Part shown: in pieces, positions 1-9,400 of the stretch
Position numbering within the stretch: the first letter of the stretch is position 1
Layout: every line of letters begins with the position of its first letter
NCBI GenBank assembly: GCA_938082505.1
Contig: CALLLH010000031.1
Location: 1-55,502 of the forward strand
Source: an uncultured Flavobacteriales bacterium
GTDB taxonomy: Bacteria; Bacteroidota; Bacteroidia; Flavobacteriales_D; Sanyastnellaceae
Direction of reading: 5' to 3'
DNA: 55,502 nt
Program-made: the position numbers and the translations under genes
Notes under the pieces: model-generated
Databases searched by the model: none
What the model saw: the letters and a program-made list of their open reading frames with translations, nothing else
What the model was told of the DNA's origin: nothing

Positions 1-155
1 TCCTCAGCGGGCGCTTCCTCGGCAGCAGCCTCGGCGGCCGGAGCCTCCTCAGCGGGCGCTTCCTCGGCAGCAGCCTCGGCGGCCGGAGCCTCCTCAGCGG
101 GCGCTTCCTCAGCAGCAGCCTCGGCGGCCGGAGCCTCCTCAGCGGGCGCTTCCTC
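1..155. repeat. 45-bp tandem repeat inside the rplQ tail
   Basis: Units lie at 1-45, 46-90 and 91-135, with a 20-base partial unit at 136-155. Units 1 and 2 are identical; unit 3 differs at position 111 (A for G). Read on the minus strand in the rplQ frame, each unit encodes a 15-residue block, [15 protein letters not shown]. The array continues past the window edge, so total copy number is unknown. The near-perfect DNA identity suggests recent slippage or unequal exchange rather than old selection on the protein. Assembly of this stretch from short reads may be unreliable. Confidence 0.95.
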
Positions 156-650
156 GACTGCGGCATCCACTGCCACTTCTTCCACCACTTCAGCGGTGGC
201 CTCGGCAACGGGTGCAGCTGCTGCGGTTCCGCCTCCACGGCGGGAACGACGGCTGCGCTTGCGCTTCGACTTGGCCTCATTGCCATACAGCTCGTTGAAG
301 TCCACGAGCTCGATCAGGCACATTTCGGCATTGTCTCCCAGACGGTTGCCCACCCGGATGATGCGGGTGTAGCCTCCCTCGCGGGTTGCTACTTTGGGTC
401 CTACCTCATTGAACAGCTCGGTCACGGCTTGTTTGTCCCGCAAGTAGCGGAAACACACGCGGCGGCTGTGGGTGGAATCTTCCTTGGAACGGTTCACCAA
501 CGGCTCCACGAACCCGCGAAGGGCCTTGGCCTTGGCGAGCGTTGTGGTGATCCGTTTGTGCTCGATCAGGCTACACGCCATGTTGGCCATCATCGCCTTG
601 CGATGTGCGGTTTGACGGCCGAGGTGATTGAATTTCTTTCCGTGTCTCAT
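1..650 (-). CDS. rplQ: Large ribosomal subunit protein bL17, partial, with Ala/Glu-rich C-terminal tail
   Basis: The start ATG is at 650 and the protein opens [20 protein letters not shown], the bL17 signature. About 216 residues lie in the window and the 3' end runs off its left edge. The conserved L17 core covers roughly residues 1-120. It is followed by a Lys/Arg-rich patch (about 122-138) and then an acidic Ala/Glu/Pro tail that is still going at the edge. L17 lines the peptide exit tunnel region of the 50S subunit; the tail is an extra and its role is unknown. It is the last visible gene of the superoperon, 24 bp after rpoA. C-terminal extensions of L17 are known in this phylum, but the repeat-built form here is striking. 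Confidence 0.97.
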   Translation of the reverse strand, partial: MRHGKKFNHLGRQTAHRKAMMANMACSLIEHKRITTTLAKAKALRGFVEPLVNRSKEDSTHSRRVCFRYLRDKQAVTELFNEVGPKVATREGGYTRIIRVGNRLGDNAEMCLIELVDFNELYGNEAKSKRKRSRRSRRGGGTAAAAPVAEATAEVVEEVAVDAAVEEAPAEEAPAAEAAAEEAPAEEAPAAEAAAEEAPAEEAPAAEAAAEEAPAE

Positions 651-674
651 GGTGACGGCGGTTGAGGGCGCGGA

Positions 675-1667
675 TTACTCCGCGTCCAGCTTGTACTTGC
701 TGACGTTCATACCGAATTGCAGGCCCTTGCTTTCCACAAGGTCCTCGAGCTCGGTGAGGCTCTTCTTACCGAAGTTGCGGAACTTCAACAGGTCGTTCTT
801 GTTGTAGGCCACCAGATCTCCGAGAGAATCGATGTCCGCAGCTTTCAGACAGTTCAGGGCGCGAACACTCAAGTCCATGTCGACCAACTTGGTCTTCAGG
901 AGGTGGCGCATGTGCAGTGAACTCTCATCCAATTCCTCGGACTCATTCTTCTCAACGAAGTCGAGCGTGATCCGCTCCTCACTGAACAACATGAAGTGCT
1001 CGATCAGGATGCGGGCTGCTTCCTGCAGCGCATCCTTCGGAGCGATCGAACCATCACATTGAAGCTCGAGGATGAGCTTCTCATAGTCCGTCTTCTGCTC
1101 CACACGGAAGTTCTCGATCTCGTACTTGACGTTTCGGATCGGGGTGAAGATGGAGTCGATGAAGATGGTATCGACCGTGGCCTCTTCGTGCTTGTTCTCA
1201 TCGGCTGGGACATATCCGCGTCCTTTTTGGATGCGCATCTCCATGCTGACCTGAACACCGGGGTCGAGGTTGCAGATAACGTGGTCGGGGTTCATGACCT
1301 GGAAGGCCGAAGTGAACTTGCCGATGTCGCCGGCCAGGAAGGCCTCCTGTCCCCCAATCACGATGTTGACCACCTCGTGGTCCACATCTTCGATCTGGCG
1401 CTTGAAACGGACCTGCTTCAGATTGAGCACCATTTCGGTGACATCTTCCACTACGCCTTTGATGGTGCTGAACTCGTGCTCCACACCTTGGATGCGGAGT
1501 TGGGTGATGGCATAACCCTCCAGGCTGGAGAGCATGATGCGACGGAGCGCATTGCCGATGGTCACACCGAAGCCGGGCTCCAGGGGACGGAATTCAAACC
1601 GTCCGCTGAAGTCATCGGACTCGAGCATGATGACCTTGTCTGGCTGCTGAAAATCGAGAATCGCCAT
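675..1667 (-). CDS. rpoA: DNA-directed RNA polymerase subunit alpha
   Basis: 330 residues, the usual length. The N-terminal dimerisation/assembly domain (about 1-230) includes the [20 protein letters not shown] motif. An acidic linker follows, then the C-terminal domain (about 255-320) with the helix-hairpin-helix [14 protein letters not shown] and the DNA/activator-contacting segment [10 protein letters not shown]. Alpha nucleates assembly of the core enzyme and its C-terminal domain contacts upstream promoter DNA and activators. It sits 21 bp after rpsD and 24 bp before rplQ, the standard position. Start chosen at the ATG giving the [15 protein letters not shown]-terminus. Confidence 0.99.
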   Translation of the reverse strand: MAILDFQQPDKVIMLESDDFSGRFEFRPLEPGFGVTIGNALRRIMLSSLEGYAITQLRIQGVEHEFSTIKGVVEDVTEMVLNLKQVRFKRQIEDVDHEVVNIVIGGQEAFLAGDIGKFTSAFQVMNPDHVICNLDPGVQVSMEMRIQKGRGYVPADENKHEEATVDTIFIDSIFTPIRNVKYEIENFRVEQKTDYEKLILELQCDGSIAPKDALQEAARILIEHFMLFSEERITLDFVEKNESEELDESSLHMRHLLKTKLVDMDLSVRALNCLKAADIDSLGDLVAYNKNDLLKFRNFGKKSLTELEDLVESKGLQFGMNVSKYKLDAE

Positions 1668-1688
1668 TTCGGATGTGCTGGTTGTGGA

Positions 1689-2294
1689 TTACTTGCTGTA
1701 AAGCTCGACGATGAGAGACTCCTTGATGTTCTCGGGAATCTGGTCGCGTACAGGCACGGAAAGGACCGTACCCGTCAACGTGCTGCCATTCCAATCGAGC
1801 CACTCGTGACGCTGGCCACCGGAAGCGAGCGCTCCTGTCACCACCTCGAGGGACTTGGACTTTTCCCGAACACCCACTACGTCTCCTGGACGCACCCGGT
1901 AGGATGGGATGTTGACCACCTTACCGTTCACCGTAATGTGGCGGTGGCCGACGAGTTGGCGTGAGCCACGACGGGTCGGGCTGAGGTTCAGCCTGAACAC
2001 CACATTGTCGAGGCGGAGTTCGCAGAATTGAAGCAGCACCTCACCGGTGATGCCGGGACGGGCCTGTGCGCGTTCGAACATGTTCCTGAACTGGCGCTCG
2101 AGAATGCCGTAGGTGTACTTGGCCTTCTGCTTCTCGGCGAGCTGGACGGAATACTCCGACTCCTTCTTGCGTCGGCGGTTCGGGCCGTGTTGGCCAGGGC
2201 CGTATGGACGGCGCTCGAGTGCCTTGTCTGGGCCGAAGATGGCCTCCTTGAAGCGACGGGTGATTTTGGACTTGGGTCCGCGATAACGTGCCAT
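1689..2294 (-). CDS. rpsD: Small ribosomal subunit protein uS4
   Basis: 201 residues beginning [20 protein letters not shown]. It has the S4-type RNA-binding domain in the second half ([20 protein letters not shown], then [20 protein letters not shown]). uS4 is a primary 16S rRNA binder that starts 30S assembly, and in several bacteria it also represses its own operon. No four-cysteine zinc motif is visible near the N-terminus, so this is the zinc-free form. It lies between rpsK and rpoA, as in most bacteria. Confidence 0.99.
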   Translation of the reverse strand: MARYRGPKSKITRRFKEAIFGPDKALERRPYGPGQHGPNRRRKKESEYSVQLAEKQKAKYTYGILERQFRNMFERAQARPGITGEVLLQFCELRLDNVVFRLNLSPTRRGSRQLVGHRHITVNGKVVNIPSYRVRPGDVVGVREKSKSLEVVTGALASGGQRHEWLDWNGSTLTGTVLSVPVRDQIPENIKESLIVELYSK

Positions 2295-2327
2295 GTGGTC
2301 TTGCTTGTTTCTTTCGGTTCCCTGGGA

Positions 2328-2714
2328 TCAGACGCGACGGTGCTTCGGGGGGCGGCAACCGTTGTGGGGCATCGGCGTGATGTCCACGATCTCGGTGACT
2401 TCGATTCCCATGTTGTGGAGGGTGCGGATGGCACTCTCACGGCCGCTTCCGGGTCCCTTCACGAAAACCTTCACCTTCTTCAGGCCATATTCCATGGCTT
2501 CCTTGCCACAATCCTCAGCGGCACACTGGGCAGCGTAAGGGGTGTTCTTCTTGGAACCGCGGAATCCCATCTTGCCGGAACTGGACCAGGAGATGACCTG
2601 TCCGGTGGCATTGGTGAGGGAAATGATGATGTTGTTGAAGGAGGCATGGATGTGGGCTTGGCCCATGGCATCCACTTTTACCTTCTTCTTCGACTTCTTG
2701 GTGGTCTTGGCCAT
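2328..2714 (-). CDS. rpsK: Small ribosomal subunit protein uS11
   Basis: 128 residues. The N-terminal Lys-rich arm ([20 protein letters not shown]) is followed by the S11 core with [20 protein letters not shown] and [20 protein letters not shown]. uS11 binds the platform of the 30S subunit close to the mRNA exit. Length and motifs match the family. It lies 33 bp upstream of rpsD and 48 bp after rpsM; that 48-bp gap is one of the widest in this operon, but no promoter is recognisable there. Confidence 0.99.
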   Translation of the reverse strand: MAKTTKKSKKKVKVDAMGQAHIHASFNNIIISLTNATGQVISWSSSGKMGFRGSKKNTPYAAQCAAEDCGKEAMEYGLKKVKVFVKGPGSGRESAIRTLHNMGIEVTEIVDITPMPHNGCRPPKHRRV

Positions 2715-2762
2715 CTTTCTGGGGAGTTGATCGATTCTGCGTCCCGGTTCAGGGACAGTGAA

Positions 2763-3128
2763 TTACTTCTTCTTGTTCGCTACTGTCTTCCGCTTGCCCT
2801 TCCGGGTGCGCGAGTTGTTCTTGGTGCGCTGTCCGCGGAGCGGCAAACCGAGACGGTGACGGATGCCACGTTGGCAACCGATGTCCATCAGGCGCTTGAT
2901 GTTCATCTGGACTTCAGAGCGAAGCTCACCTTCAACGCGGATCTCGGAGATGATTTCGCGAATCTTGGTGATTTCCTCATCCGACCATTCCTGGACACGC
3001 TTGTCCTCGGATACAGCAGCTTTGGAGAGAATGTCGGATGCGCGGGAGTGTCCAATGCCGTAGACGTAAGTCAGGGCAATTACTCCACGCTTGTTCCGAG
3101 GGATGTCGATACCGGCAATACGGGCCAT
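2763..3128 (-). CDS. rpsM: Small ribosomal subunit protein uS13
   Basis: 121 residues starting [20 protein letters not shown], with the helix-two-turn-helix region and the basic C-terminal tail ([20 protein letters not shown]). uS13 sits in the 30S head and contacts the P-site tRNA and the 50S subunit through its tail. It follows rpmJ by 25 bp. This is the normal infA-rpmJ-rpsM-rpsK-rpsD-rpoA-rplQ order. Confidence 0.99.
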   Translation of the reverse strand: MARIAGIDIPRNKRGVIALTYVYGIGHSRASDILSKAAVSEDKRVQEWSDEEITKIREIISEIRVEGELRSEVQMNIKRLMDIGCQRGIRHRLGLPLRGQRTKNNSRTRKGKRKTVANKKK

Positions 3129-3153
3129 GGCGAATGCTTTTAAGCGACGGGGA

Positions 3154-3270
3154 TCAACCCTGGCGCTGCTTGAATTTGGGGTTCTTCTTGTTGATGACGA
3201 AGAGTCGCCCTTTGCGTCGGACGATCTTGCAATCCGCGGAGCGGACCTTCAGGGATGCACGGGTCTTCAT
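3154..3270 (-). CDS. rpmJ: Large ribosomal subunit protein bL36 (zinc-free form)
   Basis: A 38-residue ORF read by hand on the minus strand. It starts at ATG 3268-3270, stops with TGA at 3154-3156, opens [20 protein letters not shown] and ends in the typical FKQRQG. Of the Cys-Cys-Cys-His set that binds zinc in canonical bL36, only the cysteine in SADC remains, so this is the C-minus type that does not need zinc. bL36 is a small protein of the 50S subunit. It lies 14 bp after infA and 25 bp before rpsM. Confidence 0.97.
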   Translation of the reverse strand: MKTRASLKVRSADCKIVRRKGRLFVINKKNPKFKQRQG

Positions 3271-3284
3271 GACGGTCTATTTTC

Positions 3285-3503
3285 TCATTTGTATCGAAAC
3301 GAAATGCGGCCTTTGCTCAAGTCGTATGGACTCATGTCCACACGGACCCTGTCACCGGGAAGAATCTTGATGTAGAACTTCCTCATCTTTCCGGAGATGT
3401 GCGCCGTGATGACGTGTCCATTCTCCAGCTCTACGCGGAACATAGCGTTCCCCAGTGCTTCGGTGATGGTACCGTCCTGCGTAATCGACGCTTGCTTGGC
3501 CAT
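3285..3503 (-). CDS. infA: Translation initiation factor IF-1
   Basis: 72 residues, exactly the usual size: a single S1/OB-fold protein starting [20 protein letters not shown] and ending [10 protein letters not shown]-1 occupies the A site of the 30S subunit and helps IF-2 and IF-3 select the initiator tRNA. It follows map by 37 bp and precedes rpmJ, the order common in Bacteroidota and Firmicutes. Confidence 0.99.
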   Translation of the reverse strand: MAKQASITQDGTITEALGNAMFRVELENGHVITAHISGKMRKFYIKILPGDRVRVDMSPYDLSKGRISFRYK

Positions 3504-3540
3504 GGATGTTTGTTTTCCGTTTCGTTTTTGATGTGACGCC

Positions 3541-4338
3541 TCAATCCACTCTCACTGCCCCGAGGGCCTCCTCAATCCACTTGAATGTCGAAAGAACTTC
3601 CGCCTTGCCATTCCGCACCACCACGTCGTGTTCGAAGTGGGCGCTGGGCAATCCGTCCGCCGTGGCAATGGTCCACCCGTCGCTCTCCTGCTTCACTTCC
3701 TTGCGACCGAGGTTGATCATCGGCTCGATGGCGAGCACCATCCCCTCCACGAGTTTGATGCCGTTCCCCGGGCGACCATAATTGGGCACTTCAGGCGGCT
3801 CGTGCAGGTTGGATCCTACCCCGTGTCCGACCAACTCACGGACCACGCCGTACCCGGAGGCCTCGGCGTGTTCCTGGACTGCCCATCCGATGTCCCCGAT
3901 GCGGTTGCCCGCAACGGCTTCTTCGATGGCGTCCTCCAGGCACTCCTGCGTCACCTTGAGCAGGCGCCGCACTTCGGGACGGACATCCCCCACCATGAAG
4001 GTGTAGGCGCTGTCCCCGTAGTACCCTTCCTTGAGTACCCCACAGTCGATGGACACGATGTCCCCCTCCTGCAATGGGTCGTCATTGGGAATTCCATGAA
4101 CCACATGGTGGTTCACGGAGGTGCAGAGCGTGGATGGGAAACCGTTGTATCCTTTGAACCCCGGCTCAGCGCCATGGTCCCGGATGAAGGTTTCCGCCAC
4201 CCGATCCAACTCCAGGGTGGTGACCCCAGGGCGAATCAGCTTGGCCATTTCGGCCAAGGTTCTTCCGACAAGCAAAGAACTCGTTCGGAGAAGCTCGATT
4301 TCGGATTCGGTTCGAACCTGTATCCGTCCTCTCGCCAT
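3541..4338 (-). CDS. map: Methionine aminopeptidase, type I
   Basis: 265 residues. Removes the initiator methionine from nascent proteins. The pita-bread fold's metal ligands are visible in order: the two aspartates in [17 protein letters not shown], the histidine in [14 protein letters not shown], and glutamates in [10 protein letters not shown] and ESDGWTIAT. There is no N-terminal zinc-finger extension, so it is a type Ia enzyme. The start gives [20 protein letters not shown]. The gene lies 5 bp after secY, so the two are certainly co-transcribed. The product acts in the cytoplasm at the ribosome exit. Confidence 0.98.
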   Translation of the reverse strand: MARGRIQVRTESEIELLRTSSLLVGRTLAEMAKLIRPGVTTLELDRVAETFIRDHGAEPGFKGYNGFPSTLCTSVNHHVVHGIPNDDPLQEGDIVSIDCGVLKEGYYGDSAYTFMVGDVRPEVRRLLKVTQECLEDAIEEAVAGNRIGDIGWAVQEHAEASGYGVVRELVGHGVGSNLHEPPEVPNYGRPGNGIKLVEGMVLAIEPMINLGRKEVKQESDGWTIATADGLPSAHFEHDVVVRNGKAEVLSTFKWIEEALGAVRVD

Positions 4339-4343
4339 TCCAA

Positions 4344-5699
4344 TCAGCCTGGCATTCCGCTCACACTCGTCCCTTGGCGGCCCCGGAGCTTTCCGGATTC
4401 CATGAGGGAGTCGTATTGACGGGACAACAGGTAGCTTTCAATTTGCTGGAGGGTGTCGAGGATGACACCCACCATGATCAGCAGCGAAGTGCCACCGAAG
4501 AAGATGCTGAAGTCCTGAGCATGGGTCAGGTTCAGCGTGAAGACAATGGCCGGCAGGATGGCGATCAATCCGAGGAAGATCGCACCTGGCAACGTGATCT
4601 TCGAAATCACGTTGTCGAGGAATTCCATGGTCGGCCGACCGGGCTTGACGCCGGGTACGAAGTTGTTCTGACGCTTCAGGTCATCCGCCATCTGCTGGGG
4701 GTTGACCGTGATGGCCGTGTAGAAGTATGTGAAGGCCACAATCATCAGGAAGAACAACAGGTTGTACCAGAATCCATTGAAGTCACCGAGGGCGATAAGG
4801 ATATCGTTGTCGGCCAAGCTCTCGCTCTGCGTGAGATAGAGCGGGACAAACATGATCGCCTGGGCAAAGATGATGGGCATGACCCCACTCGAATTCACCT
4901 TCAATGGAATATAGCTGCGCGCTGCCGCCCCTTTGGGGAGGTAGGATGCCCCTGCATTCGCCTGAAGGCTCGTCATCTCCACGGGAACCCTGCGGACCGC
5001 CTGAACCAGCGCCACGGAGAGTCCGATGACGACAAGCAATGCCGCGATTTCCACCAGGAAGAAGTAGAAATTCGTGTCTGGGTGATTGAACTCCTTGATG
5101 ATGGCCTGCGGGAACGTCGCAATGATGCCGATCATGATCAACAAACTGATGCCATTGCCCACACCCCGCTCCGTGATGCGCTCACCGAGGTACATGATGA
5201 GCAGCGTAGAGGAGGTGATGATCAACACCGCACTGAACCACCAAAAGCCGGAAGGATCCGCCACGGCCCCGGGAACGGAGACCACTGAAGAGGCGAGGTA
5301 ACCCGGCGCTTGAACCAGCGTGATGGCGATGGTCAGGAAGCGGGTCCACTGGTTGATTTTCTTCCGTCCGCTCTCGCCCTCGGCCTGCATCTTCTGGATG
5401 GTCGGCACTGCCAATCCCATCAACTGCATAATGATGCTGGCCGAGATGTAGGGCATGATGCCCAATGCGAAAATGGAGGCGCGGGAGAATGCGCCACCGG
5501 TGAACAAGGACAGGATGCTGCCGAGGCCACCTCCGCCCAGGACGCTCATCTGCGCCTGCAGGGCAGTACTGTCCACGCCAGGAATGACGATGAAGCTGCC
5601 GATCCTGTATACAAGGATGAAGCCGAAGGTGATGCCGAGGCGCCTGCGCAGTTCCTCGTGGGCCCAGATGTCCCGGAGTTTTTTGAAAAGCCGACCCAT
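4344..5699 (-). CDS. secY: Protein translocase subunit SecY
   Basis: 451 residues with the ten hydrophobic segments expected of SecY. Family marks include RITERGVGNGISLLIMIGI and the cytoplasmic loop with NPQQMADDLKRQNNFVPGVKPG. SecY forms the protein-conducting channel with SecE and SecG for export across, or insertion into, the inner membrane. Signal-peptide proteins seen elsewhere in this window would pass through it. It sits between rplO (3 bp away) and map (5 bp away); adk, which separates secY and map in many bacteria, is absent here, as is usual in Bacteroidota. Confidence 0.99.
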   Translation of the reverse strand: MGRLFKKLRDIWAHEELRRRLGITFGFILVYRIGSFIVIPGVDSTALQAQMSVLGGGGLGSILSLFTGGAFSRASIFALGIMPYISASIIMQLMGLAVPTIQKMQAEGESGRKKINQWTRFLTIAITLVQAPGYLASSVVSVPGAVADPSGFWWFSAVLIITSSTLLIMYLGERITERGVGNGISLLIMIGIIATFPQAIIKEFNHPDTNFYFFLVEIAALLVVIGLSVALVQAVRRVPVEMTSLQANAGASYLPKGAAARSYIPLKVNSSGVMPIIFAQAIMFVPLYLTQSESLADNDILIALGDFNGFWYNLLFFLMIVAFTYFYTAITVNPQQMADDLKRQNNFVPGVKPGRPTMEFLDNVISKITLPGAIFLGLIAILPAIVFTLNLTHAQDFSIFFGGTSLLIMVGVILDTLQQIESYLLSRQYDSLMESGKLRGRQGTSVSGMPG

Positions 5700-5702
5700 T
5701 GC

Positions 5703-6152
5703 TTATTGGATTGCTTCGATGCTGCCTCCAGCGCCTTCGATGGCAGCCTGTGCGGAAGCGGAGAATTTATGAGCGGTGACCTTCACCCCTGCCTTCAGTT
5801 CACCACGGCCGAGGATCTTCACGAGATCCTTCTTCTGGGCGAGGCCATTCTCCACGAGGAGCTCAGGCGTGATTTCAGTCAGGGTCTTCCGGTCGATCAG
5901 TTCCTGGAGCGTGTCGAGGTTGATGCCCTTGTATTCGGTCCGGTTCGGATTCGTGAAACCGAACTTCGGGACCCGGCGCTGGAGCGGCATCTGACCGCCC
6001 TCGAAGCCGATTTTCGACTTGTAACCGGACCTGGACTTGGCTCCCTTGTGACCGCGGGTAGAGGTTCCTCCGTGACCGGAGCCCTCTCCACGACCAACTC
6101 GCTTGCGCTGCTTGATGGAACCCTTCGCCGGTTTGAGGCTATTGAGATTCAT
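5703..6152 (-). CDS. rplO: Large ribosomal subunit protein uL15
   Basis: 149 residues starting MNLNSLKPAKGSIKQRKRVG. The glycine/arginine-rich N-terminal extension (GRGEGSGHGGTSTRGHKGAK) threads into 23S rRNA, and the globular C-terminal domain ends around VTAHKFSASAQAAIEGAGGS. A late-assembly protein of the 50S subunit. The coding region ends 3 bp before secY and begins 18 bp after rpmD. Confidence 0.99.
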   Translation of the reverse strand: MNLNSLKPAKGSIKQRKRVGRGEGSGHGGTSTRGHKGAKSRSGYKSKIGFEGGQMPLQRRVPKFGFTNPNRTEYKGINLDTLQELIDRKTLTEITPELLVENGLAQKKDLVKILGRGELKAGVKVTAHKFSASAQAAIEGAGGSIEAIQ

Positions 6153-6170
6153 GATTGTGCTGGTTTGGGA

Positions 6171-6350
6171 TTATTGTTCTTCAACCCGAACGAGGTGGCT
6201 CACCTTGCGGACCATACCCAGGATCTGGGGTGTGGCCTCATGCTCCACGGGGTTGTTGAGTTTCTTGATGCCCAGGGCCTGAAGGGTCAACTTCTGGCGC
6301 TTGGGGCGATTGATGGCACTGCGTACCTGGGTGATCTTGATCTTGGCCAT
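6171..6350 (-). CDS. rpmD: Large ribosomal subunit protein uL30
   Basis: A 59-residue ORF read by hand on the minus strand. ATG is at 6348-6350 and the TAA stop at 6171-6173. The N-terminus is MAKIKITQVRSAINRPKRQK, followed by the usual LTLQALGIKKLNNPVEH and ILGMVRKVSHLV. Length and motifs match bacterial L30, a small 50S protein. It lies 5 bp after rpsE and 18 bp before rplO, the standard order. Confidence 0.98.
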   Translation of the reverse strand: MAKIKITQVRSAINRPKRQKLTLQALGIKKLNNPVEHEATPQILGMVRKVSHLVRVEEQ

Positions 6351-6355
6351 GCTGC

Positions 6356-6889
6356 TTATCCTTTGAAGACGCGGTCCACGGAAATTCCGCGGAGTTCAGC
6401 CACGTCCGATGCACTGCGCATCATGGTGAGGGCCTTGAACGTCGCCTTGACCACATTCTGGGTGTTCGAAGAACCGAGCGACTTGGCAAGCACGTCCTTG
6501 ATGCCCGCGCTCTCAAGTACGGCACGCATGGCGCCTCCGGCAATCACACCGGTACCCGGCGTGGCCGGCTTGACCAACACCCGTGCTCCAGCGAAGACCG
6601 CCTCCTGTGCATGGGGCACAGTACCGTTGATGACGGGCACCTCCACCATGTTCTTCTTGGCATCCTCGATGCCCTTCTGGATGGCGGTCACCACCTCACG
6701 GCTGCGGCCCGAACCATGGCCCACCTTGCCCTTCTCGTCACCGACGACGACAATGCCGGTAAAGGTGAACGTCCGTCCTCCCTTGGTGGTCTTGGTCGAA
6801 CGGTTGATGGTCACCAAGCGATCCTTGATGTCGCTTTCGGGCTGGTTGTTGTCCCGGTCGTTGCGCCGACGGTTGTTGTTGTCTCTCAT
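6356..6889 (-). CDS. rpsE: Small ribosomal subunit protein uS5
   Basis: 177 residues. After an Asn/Arg/Asp-rich leader ([20 protein letters not shown]) come the double-stranded-RNA-binding-like S5 N-domain ([20 protein letters not shown]) and the C-domain ([20 protein letters not shown]). uS5 lines the mRNA entry tunnel and affects decoding accuracy. It lies 7 bp after rplR and 5 bp before rpmD. Confidence 0.99.
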   Translation of the reverse strand: MRDNNNRRRNDRDNNQPESDIKDRLVTINRSTKTTKGGRTFTFTGIVVVGDEKGKVGHGSGRSREVVTAIQKGIEDAKKNMVEVPVINGTVPHAQEAVFAGARVLVKPATPGTGVIAGGAMRAVLESAGIKDVLAKSLGSSNTQNVVKATFKALTMMRSASDVAELRGISVDRVFKG

Positions 6890-6896
6890 GTTGGGT

Positions 6897-7256
6897 TCAG
6901 AATTTGAGACCGCCTTCGCGGGCAGCGTCTGCGAGGTTCTTCACGCGTCCGTGATACAGATAGCCATTGCGATCGAAGACCACGTTGTCGATGCCGGCCG
7001 CCTTGGCCGCCTCGGCAATCTTGGTGCCGACCAACTTGGCCTGCTCGATCTTGGCAATGCCTTGGGACTCCGGAATCGCCCGTGAGCTTGCACTCGCGAG
7101 GGTCTTTCCGGAAAGGTCGTCGACGACCTGCGCATAGATCTGCTTGTTCGAACGGTACACGGACAGGCGGGGACGCTCTGCCGTTCCGCTGATCTTGCCA
7201 CGGATGCGCGCCTTGATGCGCATGCGGGTCTTGAGTTTCTTGCTTGCTACAGACAT
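6897..7256 (-). CDS. rplR: Large ribosomal subunit protein uL18
   Basis: 119 residues beginning [20 protein letters not shown], with [20 protein letters not shown] and the [20 protein letters not shown] end motif. uL18 binds 5S rRNA in the central protuberance together with uL5. Flanked by rplF (11 bp) and rpsE (7 bp). The first bases could allow a longer N-terminus, but this ATG gives the standard family start. Confidence 0.99.
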   Translation of the reverse strand: MSVASKKLKTRMRIKARIRGKISGTAERPRLSVYRSNKQIYAQVVDDLSGKTLASASSRAIPESQGIAKIEQAKLVGTKIAEAAKAAGIDNVVFDRNGYLYHGRVKNLADAAREGGLKF

Positions 7257-7267
7257 GACGGATTCGA

Positions 7268-7819
7268 TTACTTGGCCGCGGACTTACCTGCCTTGCGGCG
7301 GATGTACTCGTCGGTGAAGCGGACACCCTTGCCCTTGTAGGGCTCAGGCTTGCGCAATGAACGGATCTTGGCGGCTACGGTCCCCAACAACTGCTTGTCA
7401 TGGGACTCCAGGGTCACCTTCGGGTTGGAACCCTTGGCTGATTCTGCTGTCACCGAAACCTCCTTGGGGATTTCAAAGGTGATGGGGTGGCTGTATCCGA
7501 GGGCCAGCGTCAATTGCTGTCCAGCGGCGGTCGCACGGAAGCCAACGCCCACCAGCTCCAACTCCTTCTTGTAACCATTCGTGACCCCCTCGATCATGCC
7601 GGCACACAGCGAACGGTACAGACCGTGCTTGGCGCGGTGATCCGGCAAATCAGAGCTGCGGCTGAAGAGTACCTCCTCCCCTTTGACCTCCACGGCGATG
7701 GACGAATCGAAGGTCTGTTCAAGTTCTCCCTTGGGGCCCTTGACCTTGATCACGTCTCCTTCGATGGATAGAGTGACTCCGGAAGGGATGACTACAGGGG
7801 CGTTTCCAATTCTGGACAT
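7268..7819 (-). CDS. rplF: Large ribosomal subunit protein uL6
   Basis: 183 residues starting [20 protein letters not shown]. There are two L6 repeats, and the C-terminal signature [20 protein letters not shown] is clear. uL6 is at the base of the L7/L12 stalk near the factor-binding site. It lies 21 bp after rpsH and 11 bp before rplR. Confidence 0.99.
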   Translation of the reverse strand: MSRIGNAPVVIPSGVTLSIEGDVIKVKGPKGELEQTFDSSIAVEVKGEEVLFSRSSDLPDHRAKHGLYRSLCAGMIEGVTNGYKKELELVGVGFRATAAGQQLTLALGYSHPITFEIPKEVSVTAESAKGSNPKVTLESHDKQLLGTVAAKIRSLRKPEPYKGKGVRFTDEYIRRKAGKSAAK

Positions 7820-7840
7820 GGTCGTTCCTGATTTCTTCGA

Positions 7841-8239
7841 TTAATAGACGTAACAGAGCACTTCACCTCCCACATTCATGTGCTTGGCCTCCTTGTCCGT
7901 CATCACGCCCTTGGACGTGCTGAGGATGGAAATGCCCAAGCCATTGAGGATGCGCGGCAGGTCATCCGAACCGCGGTAGGTCCGCAGGCCGGGCTTGCTC
8001 ATGCGCTGCATCTCGGTGATGGCAGGACGGCGGGTCTTGGGGTGGTACTTCAAGGCGATCTTGATGGTACCCTGGGGGCCATCCTCCACGAACTTGTAGC
8101 TCAGGATGTAACCCTTGTCGAAGAGGATTTTGGTAATCTCCTTCTTGATATTGGACGCGGGAATCTCCACCACTTTGTGGCCAGCCATCTGGCCGTTGCG
8201 GATGCGCGTCAGGAAATCGGCGATCGGATCTGAATGCAT
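7841..8239 (-). CDS. rpsH: Small ribosomal subunit protein uS8
   Basis: 132 residues starting [20 protein letters not shown] and ending in the family motif [20 protein letters not shown] with VLCYVY. uS8 is a primary binder of the 16S central domain; in Escherichia coli it also represses the spc operon by binding mRNA near rplE. Whether such control exists here cannot be judged from sequence alone. It is 3 bp downstream of rpsN. Confidence 0.99.
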   Translation of the reverse strand: MHSDPIADFLTRIRNGQMAGHKVVEIPASNIKKEITKILFDKGYILSYKFVEDGPQGTIKIALKYHPKTRRPAITEMQRMSKPGLRTYRGSDDLPRILNGLGISILSTSKGVMTDKEAKHMNVGGEVLCYVY

Positions 8240-8242
8240 GGC

Positions 8243-8512
8243 TTACCAGCTTGCTTTTTTGACTCCGGGGATCTTGCCTTCAAGGGCCATCTCGCGGAAG
8301 GTCACACGGCTGATGCCGAATTGACGCATGTAACCACGTGGACGACCCGTCAACTGGCAACGGTTGTGCAGACGCACCGGGGAAGAGTTCTTGGGCAGCT
8401 TCTGCAGCGCATCCCAGTCCTCTGCTTCCTTGAGTGCCTTGCGCTTGGCGGCATAACGGGCGACGAGGCGCTCACGCTTGCGCTCACGCGCTTTCATTGA
8501 TTCCTTGGCCAT
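8243..8512 (-). CDS. rpsN: Small ribosomal subunit protein uS14 (zinc-free long form)
   Basis: 89 residues beginning [20 protein letters not shown], with the C-terminal [20 protein letters not shown] motif. The four-cysteine zinc site of the short (61-residue) S14 form is absent, so this is the long C-minus type. uS14 belongs to the 30S head. It lies between rplE (6 bp) and rpsH (3 bp). Confidence 0.99.
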   Translation of the reverse strand: MAKESMKARERKRERLVARYAAKRKALKEAEDWDALQKLPKNSSPVRLHNRCQLTGRPRGYMRQFGISRVTFREMALEGKIPGVKKASW

Positions 8513-8518
8513 ATCGTA

Positions 8519-9070
8519 TCAGTTCTTCTTGAAGGGGAAACCGAACGCGGCGAGCAGCTCCTTGGCTTCCTCGTTGGTCCGGGCGTTCGTGACGATGGTG
8601 ATGTGCATCCCGTTGAGGTGCTTCACCTTGTCAAGGTCGATTTCCGGGAAAATGATCTGCTCCTGAACACCGAAGCTGAAGTTGCCGCGGCCGTCGAATC
8701 CCGTCGCACGAACACCCTGGAAATCCCGGGTACGCGGCAGGGCAACATTGATCAGACGATCGAGAAATTCGTACATGCGCTCGCGACGCAGGGTCACACG
8801 CGCACCCACCGGCATTCCTTTACGGAGCTTGAAATTGGAGACGTCCTTGGTGGAATAGGTCGCCACGGCCTTCTGACCGCAGATTTGACCGAGTTCCTCG
8901 ATGGCACCGTCCACAATCTTGCGGTCCGCAATGGCCTTGCCGAGGCCTTGGTTGAGACAGATCTTCTCAATACTCGGCACCTGCATGAAGCTCTTGTATT
9001 CGAAGCGCTCCTGGAGCTTCGGTACGACTTCCTCGTCGTACTGCTGCTTGAGTCGGGGTACGTAGCTCAT
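8519..9070 (-). CDS. rplE: Large ribosomal subunit protein uL5
   Basis: 183 residues, with [40 protein letters not shown] and [20 protein letters not shown] all in place. uL5 binds 5S rRNA and touches the P-site tRNA in the central protuberance. Its ATG (9068-9070) overlaps the rplX stop by one base (TGATG), suggesting translational coupling. Confidence 0.99.
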   Translation of the reverse strand: MSYVPRLKQQYDEEVVPKLQERFEYKSFMQVPSIEKICLNQGLGKAIADRKIVDGAIEELGQICGQKAVATYSTKDVSNFKLRKGMPVGARVTLRRERMYEFLDRLINVALPRTRDFQGVRATGFDGRGNFSFGVQEQIIFPEIDLDKVKHLNGMHITIVTNARTNEEAKELLAAFGFPFKKN

Positions 9071-9396
9071 CAGTTCAGCGGTTGATCGGATTTCTTACTG
9101 TAGCGGACCAATTTGCCGTCATCGCCGCGCCGACGGCCGACGCGTGTGGCATCACCACCACCATCGACCACCATCACATTGGAGATGTGGATGGGGGCCT
9201 CCTTCTTTTCGATGCCTCCTTGCGGATTGGCGGGGCTCGGCTTGACGTGCTTGGTCACGATGTTCACGTTCTCCACCAGCACACGGTCATCCCTCCGGAT
9301 GACCTGCATGACGGTGCCGGTCTTGCCCTTGTTGCCGCCCGCGATCACCTTCACGGTGTCGCCCTTCTTGATCTTGACGCGCTTATACATGGTCAT
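9070..9396 (-). CDS. rplX: Large ribosomal subunit protein uL24
   Basis: 108 residues with the N-terminal KOW motif ([20 protein letters not shown]), a loop [20 protein letters not shown] and a basic C-terminus. uL24 is an assembly initiator of the 50S subunit near the exit tunnel. Two start codons lie close together (MTM): the second, at 9388-9390, would give the more typical [11 protein letters not shown] start. It overlaps rplE by one base and starts 4 bp after the rplN stop. Confidence 0.98.
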   Translation of the reverse strand: MTMYKRVKIKKGDTVKVIAGGNKGKTGTVMQVIRRDDRVLVENVNIVTKHVKPSPANPQGGIEKKEAPIHISNVMVVDGGGDATRVGRRRGDDGKLVRYSKKSDQPLN

Positions 9397-9400
9397 GGGG

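Noticed and set aside
1-155. Possible CRISPR-like array at the left edge
   Set aside because: The 45-bp units follow each other without spacers and stay in frame within rplQ, so they are coding tandem repeats.
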